DNA of 64,000 nucleotides from G963662655 sp963666875. Lineage in GTDB: Bacteria > Cloacimonadota > Cloacimonadia > Cloacimonadales > JAIOQZ01. Below the pieces are notes generated by a model. The model searched no databases. It saw nothing but the letters and a program-made list of their open reading frames with translations, and was not told the DNA's origin. This document shows, in pieces, positions 59,736 through 64,000 of this stretch (the first letter of the stretch is position 1; every line of letters starts with the position of its first letter). The stretch covers positions 13,624 through 77,623 of the forward strand of contig CAXXPU010000009.1 of NCBI GenBank assembly GCA_963666875.2, written 5' to 3'. The position numbers were made by a program, and so were the translations under genes.

Positions 59736-62700
59736 TTATTTCAGGGTCGATCCTTCACCGGGGAACAGGCTGAACAACTGGTACAGCGCGCGCTCGTCGA
59801 TGAGCTTTTCCGTGAAGATGAAGAACCGCGGTCTTCCGGATATCCTTTCTCCTTTGGGCAGGTCGAGGTAGTCGCTGAACCAGACCTCGAGCAGCATGGG
59901 ATCGCCCAGGACCTCAATCTGCTTTTCTCTCGGCTGCCAAAGGACCTGCAACGACTCCGCGCGGTCTTTGTGCACGTAGCGGAAGGTGCGATTCGGGTGG
60001 ATTTCCCAGTACTCGCCGCCCCTGTGGAAGCGCTTGGTCATGCCGTTGTCGTTTACGTACTCCGTCCAGACATCGCCCGGCTGTTCACCCGGATTGATGA
60101 ACGCGATGGTCTCCGAGTGTTGCTCGAACAGGTGCCCGACAGCCTTTTGCGAAAAGGCGGTAAACACAGCCATGATCGGCGTCCCGGGCAGCGTCAGGTA
60201 ATAGTGACTCCAGGATTGTCCCTTCCACGACTCGTTCTTCTCAATCAGGCAGTCGGTCCGAATTCCTCTCCAGCGATTGCCCTTTCTGTCCGCGAATTCC
60301 ACGAACTCCGCAGAGTTTGTTTCCTCGACCACCTTGTTATGGGTTATCCCCTTCGGCTGGGCGTACATGCCGCCGTACCACGGGTTCCACCAACTGAACG
60401 GTTTCGTCTGCGGGAACGAGCAGCTCAACCACTCTTCGCCTCTGCATCGAAGCGAGATCAGACCGAGGTTGAACTTCGGCGCAGACTCGAAGCGCAGGAT
60501 ACCGTTGTCGATAGACCACACGTCGAAGCCATCGCGCTTCTCGAAAACCTCGCGGACCGTGCCACTTACTTCGAAGATCGCGAGTTCGCGCCTGTTATAC
60601 TCGGTTCCGTCGTCGGCGTCCAAGATCAGGATTTCGGCGGGACGAGGTGTGTTGCGCTTCAGAGGCAGCGACTTGCGATTCAGGTTGTCGTCTTTCGAAA
60701 GCTCGATTGATTGCGGTTCGAACGAGCCGTGCACGCTATCCAGCCGGAGCTTTCCATGCAGCGGGAAGGCGCGATCTTCCATGATCTCGACCGTTGCGTC
60801 TCCCGTCACGAACGGATTGTCGCTCTCCAGCCTGAAGCAATCGACCTCGACGGGCTGCTGCCGATTCTTTTCTTCCGGCTTGATATAAGCCCGATAGGAA
60901 CGCCAGTCGGCAAACCGGTTCATCGATATCCACATCGGATCGAGCCGCACTGTCTCCCCGGGCTGGGGTTTCCCCGCGCAGTACTCGAAGTTGATTTTCC
61001 AGTCGTCCGCGTTGGGATTGTTCTCACCGAGCCAGCGAACGCCGAAGGTGGTGTTGAGTTTCCGCACGAAGAGCCACTTGCCCGTGATGGCGCGCGCGTC
61101 CATGACATTGCCGTCGGACTGGATGTCGTCGGCAGCCGTAACGACGTGCTCTCCACACTCGTAGGCGAAGTTACTTCGCGGTGCCCAGATTCCGTCAAGA
61201 ACGTGTATATCGTGCTCCGGTTCGACGGCCCCGGTATTCTCGACCTCGAACCAGCGTTTGTAGTCGCCGTTGGTCGAGAACTGTGAGACGATCTTCAGCA
61301 CGATGCCGGGCAGCTTTTCGCTCTTGTAGGAGAGCATCATCTGCACGAAACCGGCTTCCTGAAGGAACTCGCAATGATCGTAGGGGCGATTGTGGAATTC
61401 CTTGCTGTACGGCTTGCCCAGCATGGGCGCTACGAAGAACGCCTGACCTTTGGCGGTCGCGTCAAAGATATTGGCTTCGTTGTTCCGATACACGATGTAG
61501 TGCCAGCGATCGACGCCGATGCACGTGGTATAGCGGGTCTCGCCGTAGAACATCTGTCCCGCCACCGGCAGAAGTACGTCCGTCTGGTGCGTGAATTCCG
61601 CTGTCCCACCGCTTTCGGGCATTGCCGTAATATTAACTTCCGGTCGATACATGCACGCCCTTTTCACGATCGCGCGGATCGGCACGCTTGATTTCTCGCT
61701 GGCATCGAGGTTGAATTCGATTTCGGGCTTTTCGATCTCGATTTCCGGAGCGGTCTCGAACTTGCAGAGGAACTTCGCCTTCTCGTCGTATCCGTTGCGG
61801 ACGTTGCAATACAGGGTGATCTCCTCGCCGGCGTGGTACAGCCTTTTCTGAGCCGCGAGCCACAGATTGAGCGGGTACTTCGGAAAGATTCCGAGCCGGA
61901 AATCCGCCGATTTGCCGCCGATCGTCACGTTTGCACGGATATTGGGATGCGTCTTGGAGTCTTGATACGGTGATTTGATCGGTCCGAGCGTGTATTTCGC
62001 CTTCAGTTCGACCTTATCTGTCACTTCGCCCTTCCAGTGGAAGTCGAATTCAATATTGCGATCTTTCACGCCGTCGATCTCCACTTTGAGCAGTGTGTCC
62101 GTCTTGTTCTCGATGATAAATCTTGCTTCGTATTGCCGGCCGAACGGTTGCTTGAACTTGTCAGCCAACAGTTTTACCGAATACCGCTCGTTGTCAACAG
62201 CGCAGAGCCCTCTGCCGAACCGCGAGTACGACAGCTTCAGATAGCGCTCGCCTTGCTCCCAGTGGTAGTCGTACAGCTCGAAGGTGTTTTCCTTGCGACC
62301 GTCCGGGTCGATGTCGATCTCGCGTACACTGTCAGCATACCAGTCCGCTTCCGTGAAGAAGTCTTCGAACAGCTCCTGATGCAGGACGTGCGGGATGAAG
62401 TTCATCAGATGCGTGCTGCCATCTTTGTTTTCGAAGAAGAAGCCGCACTTTTTGTAGAGCGGCATGGCCTTGGTGTTGCCGGGCCAGGTGTAAAGATCGA
62501 GTCTGCTCCAGCCCAGCTCCACCGTACGCTCCACAGAACGCTTTACCAGCGCTTTGCCGACCTTCCTGCCAAACCAGTCCGGGCGGCAGTTCAACATTGC
62601 GATATACAGGGTGTCTTTGTCGCCGCTGAATTCCATCAGCGAGCAGTAGCCGATCACTTCGCCATCCGCGATCGCCAGAAAAACGTTGAGCGTGGGCGAG

Positions 62701-62849
62701 GCGGCTTCCATGGCAAGCACGCGATCCTCGGTCTGGTTGAACGTCTGGCCCAGCCAGCCTTCCGAGCTGCGATTCCACATGTCCGCGACCTTTGCAGCCC
62801 ACTTCGGTTCATATTCAACTATTTCGAATGGACAATCTTCTGATTTCAT
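59736..62849 (-). CDS. GNAT acetyltransferase fused to large beta-rich domain
   Basis: A 1037-residue cytoplasmic protein (no signal peptide). Residues 5-155 are a GNAT domain: VFLAIADGEVIGYCSLMEFS, the acetyl-CoA loop FGRKVGKALVKRSVERTVEL and NTKAMPLYKKCGFFFENKDG. The remaining 880 residues are beta-rich: several Ig/CARDB-like sandwiches (about 220-440), then a segment from about 440 to 1000 with mutarotase-like features (DRWHYIVYRNN, KPFSWWNPWYGGMYAQPKGI, HYYLTLPGTPIMAVFTAF) that suggest glycan binding or processing. I recall GNAT proteins of similar length in Gram-positives, but no function is known to me. It stands alone between terminators. Confidence 0.8.
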   Translation of the reverse strand: MKSEDCPFEIVEYEPKWAAKVADMWNRSSEGWLGQTFNQTEDRVLAMEAASPTLNVFLAIADGEVIGYCSLMEFSGDKDTLYIAMLNCRPDWFGRKVGKALVKRSVERTVELGWSRLDLYTWPGNTKAMPLYKKCGFFFENKDGSTHLMNFIPHVLHQELFEDFFTEADWYADSVREIDIDPDGRKENTFELYDYHWEQGERYLKLSYSRFGRGLCAVDNERYSVKLLADKFKQPFGRQYEARFIIENKTDTLLKVEIDGVKDRNIEFDFHWKGEVTDKVELKAKYTLGPIKSPYQDSKTHPNIRANVTIGGKSADFRLGIFPKYPLNLWLAAQKRLYHAGEEITLYCNVRNGYDEKAKFLCKFETAPEIEIEKPEIEFNLDASEKSSVPIRAIVKRACMYRPEVNITAMPESGGTAEFTHQTDVLLPVAGQMFYGETRYTTCIGVDRWHYIVYRNNEANIFDATAKGQAFFVAPMLGKPYSKEFHNRPYDHCEFLQEAGFVQMMLSYKSEKLPGIVLKIVSQFSTNGDYKRWFEVENTGAVEPEHDIHVLDGIWAPRSNFAYECGEHVVTAADDIQSDGNVMDARAITGKWLFVRKLNTTFGVRWLGENNPNADDWKINFEYCAGKPQPGETVRLDPMWISMNRFADWRSYRAYIKPEEKNRQQPVEVDCFRLESDNPFVTGDATVEIMEDRAFPLHGKLRLDSVHGSFEPQSIELSKDDNLNRKSLPLKRNTPRPAEILILDADDGTEYNRRELAIFEVSGTVREVFEKRDGFDVWSIDNGILRFESAPKFNLGLISLRCRGEEWLSCSFPQTKPFSWWNPWYGGMYAQPKGITHNKVVEETNSAEFVEFADRKGNRWRGIRTDCLIEKNESWKGQSWSHYYLTLPGTPIMAVFTAFSQKAVGHLFEQHSETIAFINPGEQPGDVWTEYVNDNGMTKRFHRGGEYWEIHPNRTFRYVHKDRAESLQVLWQPREKQIEVLGDPMLLEVWFSDYLDLPKGERISGRPRFFIFTEKLIDERALYQLFSLFPGEGSTLK

Positions 62850-62941
62850 ATCGTATCTCCATATTTCTTAGGGTGTTACTTTTCAATGCGTAAACGCCAC
62901 CGTTCCATGACGCCGGCAGGCGCCATAATCCATCCGATCAT

Positions 62942-62978
62942 AAAAAAAGGCTCGTGAAGAACCGATTCAACACGAGCC
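62942..62978 (-). terminator. Intrinsic terminator on the minus strand
   Basis: GGCTCGTG / CACGAGCC (8-bp stem, 14-base loop) followed by a run of seven T on the minus strand. No protein gene precedes it on that strand, only the mini-ORF at 63076-63111, so it may end a short RNA. Confidence 0.8.
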
Positions 62979-63075
62979 AGAAACTCTATCGTGAGCACGC
63001 TACAGGATCGATTCTTCGACAGACCGATCCCGTCAGTGCGGTATTAATTAATGTACCAGACCAAGATCGGAAGCC

Positions 63076-63111
63076 TTATTTCCGACTGCCAAGTTCATAA
63101 TCACGACTCAT
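63076..63111 (-). CDS. Candidate 11-residue mini-ORF in a short transcript
   Basis: An ATG at 63111 with AAGGAG six bases upstream opens MSRDYELGSRK and stops at 63076. The terminator at 62942-62978 follows after about 100 bases. It could be a leader-type peptide, a small RNA with a decoy ORF, or chance. No promoter consensus is obvious. Confidence 0.3.
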   Translation of the reverse strand: MSRDYELGSRK

Positions 63112-63255
63112 CTTTTTCTCCTTTTTGTTGATGTGGTCTCAAAAAATGTCGATGATCGCGATTCTGGCAATCTTTTTTTGTTACGAACCGGAAATAATGA
63201 ATTGACAACTTCGTAAACAGAATGCAATGTTTGTGAACTTGGAAGGAGAGTGAGA

Positions 63256-64000
63256 ATGTACGAGTGTCCAGTTGATAGGACTCCGCTTGAGACCAAATCC
63301 ATGCATCGCGGCAGAGTGAATTACTGTCCGGAATGTGATGGAGAATTGGTGCATTACGCGGTATTGAGAAAAGATCCGGAATTGGAGCCGACCGCGATAA
63401 CCGTCTGGAATTCATTTCAGCATACGTCGAACAAGGCCGGTCTCATCTGTCCTTCGTGTCATCATCGCATGACGAGGATGTACTACAAGGATGTCGATGT
63501 TGTGCTGGATTTCTGCAAGCGGTGTTACCTGATATGGTTCAACAAGGGCGAATACAATCAATTGCCGCGTGAAGAGGTCGATCTCGAGCCCGAAGACCCG
63601 AACAGGGGATTATCGAAGCGATCGATCGAAGCGCTGCTGCGGGTGGAGCGATCCATCAACGCCGAGATCAGCGCAAAAGCCGGATACCGGTTGGAGGACG
63701 AACCCGAAGCGACAACCGATTCACCTGCTGAAAGAGAAGACCTCGGCCCAGTAATCTTTCCATGGATTACCTGGGGACTGATCATTCTCAGCGTCGTTCT
63801 CTTCATCGCTTCGATCGGGAAAACGGCGATCTATACCGGGCGCTACAGCTTCGATGCCCTGAATCCCTTCCGAATGCACGGCCTCACGTTTTTCTCATCC
63901 TTCTTCTTGCAGCGGGACGTCTTGCAGCTTATCGCAGGATTGTGCCTGTTCAAGCTCTTCGGCGATAAAGTCGAGGAGGAGTTCGGGCACATCCGCTTGA
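63256..64000 (+). CDS. Zinc-ribbon plus rhomboid-like membrane protein (partial)
   Basis: Runs off the window end; 248 codons are seen. The start ATG at 63256 follows GGAAGGAG. The N-terminal YECPVDRTPLETKSMHRGRV...YCPECDGEL and later LICPSCHHRMTRMYYKDVDV...FCKRCYLIW form two zf-TFIIB-like zinc ribbons (about residues 1-105). A linker of about 60 residues precedes TM1 (VIFPWITWGLIILSVVLFIA). A rhomboid-like stretch follows: LTFFSSFFLQRDVLQLIAGL, then LFKLFGDKVEEEFGHIRL, matching the FGDxVExxxG turn of rhomboids. The His and Asn of the H-x3-N motif appear as Gln and Gly, suggesting an inactive relative. The catalytic Ser/His region lies beyond the window. Confidence 0.8.
   Translation, partial: MYECPVDRTPLETKSMHRGRVNYCPECDGELVHYAVLRKDPELEPTAITVWNSFQHTSNKAGLICPSCHHRMTRMYYKDVDVVLDFCKRCYLIWFNKGEYNQLPREEVDLEPEDPNRGLSKRSIEALLRVERSINAEISAKAGYRLEDEPEATTDSPAEREDLGPVIFPWITWGLIILSVVLFIASIGKTAIYTGRYSFDALNPFRMHGLTFFSSFFLQRDVLQLIAGLCLFKLFGDKVEEEFGHIRL

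Noticed and set aside
63101..63415. 104-codon minus-strand frame
   Set aside because: Overlaps antisense the start of the zinc-ribbon/rhomboid gene; no domain features.

Overview
This 64 kb window is chromosomal DNA from a diderm, probably anaerobic bacterium, most likely of the FCB-related candidate phyla (Cloacimonadota, Marinimicrobia or KSB1-like; this is inference). The outer membrane is implied by a TonB-type receptor, an LptF/LptG-type permease and a GT9 heptosyltransferase-like enzyme. The affiliation rests mainly on a very large gingipain-like (C25) secreted protein that ends in a FlgD-like sorting domain with the YPNPFNPET motif typical of those phyla. Most genes have moderately high GC. 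Several AT-rich islands (about 122-853, 7032-8997, 27121-28528 and 58600-59100) look acquired. Intergenic DNA is loaded with dispersed palindromic repeats.

Layout. 1-2.5 kb: an AT-rich possible nuclease-fold protein, an MNT/HEPN toxin-antitoxin pair whose HEPN gene is frameshifted, and a frameshifted Cys-rich four-helix membrane protein. 2.7-6.9 kb: a central-carbon operon (sucC, sucD, class I fumarase alpha and beta) with a SAM methyltransferase gene wedged between the fumarase subunits. 7.0-9.0 kb: an AT-rich Sel1-repeat / Zn-HNH-like pair. 9.2-16.7 kb, minus strand: phosphofructokinase, a double-Cache hybrid kinase, an acyl-CoA/ACP synthetase, carbamate kinase and ispF. 16.8-18.3 kb: an IS110-type element amid a cluster of DnaA-box-like sequences and a structured upstream region that may encode a bridge RNA. 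18.6-26.8 kb: divergent C25 peptidase-like protein and TonB-dependent receptor. 27.0-28.5 kb: a membrane-anchored DeoR-effector-like protein lying between a 115 bp remnant of a nitroreductase 3' end and the intact nitroreductase gene. 28.6-33.3 kb: a tight minus-strand operon of BMP-family lipoprotein, hybrid kinase and nitroreductase. 33.9-37.4 kb: CheW and a chemoreceptor with tandem HAMP-like repeats.

37.8-43.2 kb: a plus-strand housekeeping run (HAD acid phosphatase, zinc ribbon, MBL hydrolase, DUF1232 protein, RdgB, phosphohexomutase, radical SAM protein). 43.3-48.6 kb: a BvgS-like hybrid kinase, a response regulator with PP2C phosphatase output, and TrmO, all overlapping. 48.8-54.4 kb: serC, two glycosyltransferases, an LptF/G permease and a GNAT-TPR protein. 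55.0-57.3 kb, minus strand: rng, rplU, rpmA. 57.3-57.6 kb: three tRNA genes (fMet, CAT, Arg-TCT). 58.3-64 kb: a pentapeptide-like potassium channel, a giant GNAT fusion protein, a small terminated transcript candidate, and a zinc-ribbon/rhomboid-like protein that runs off the window end.

The most novel-looking points are the BMP-kinase-nitroreductase operon (a candidate periplasmic-binding-protein-gated signalling system), the membrane-anchored DeoR-effector protein without a DNA-binding domain, the DnaA-box cluster split by an IS110 element, and the rhomboid-like protein lacking conserved residues. All homology statements are by-eye recognition; no search was run.
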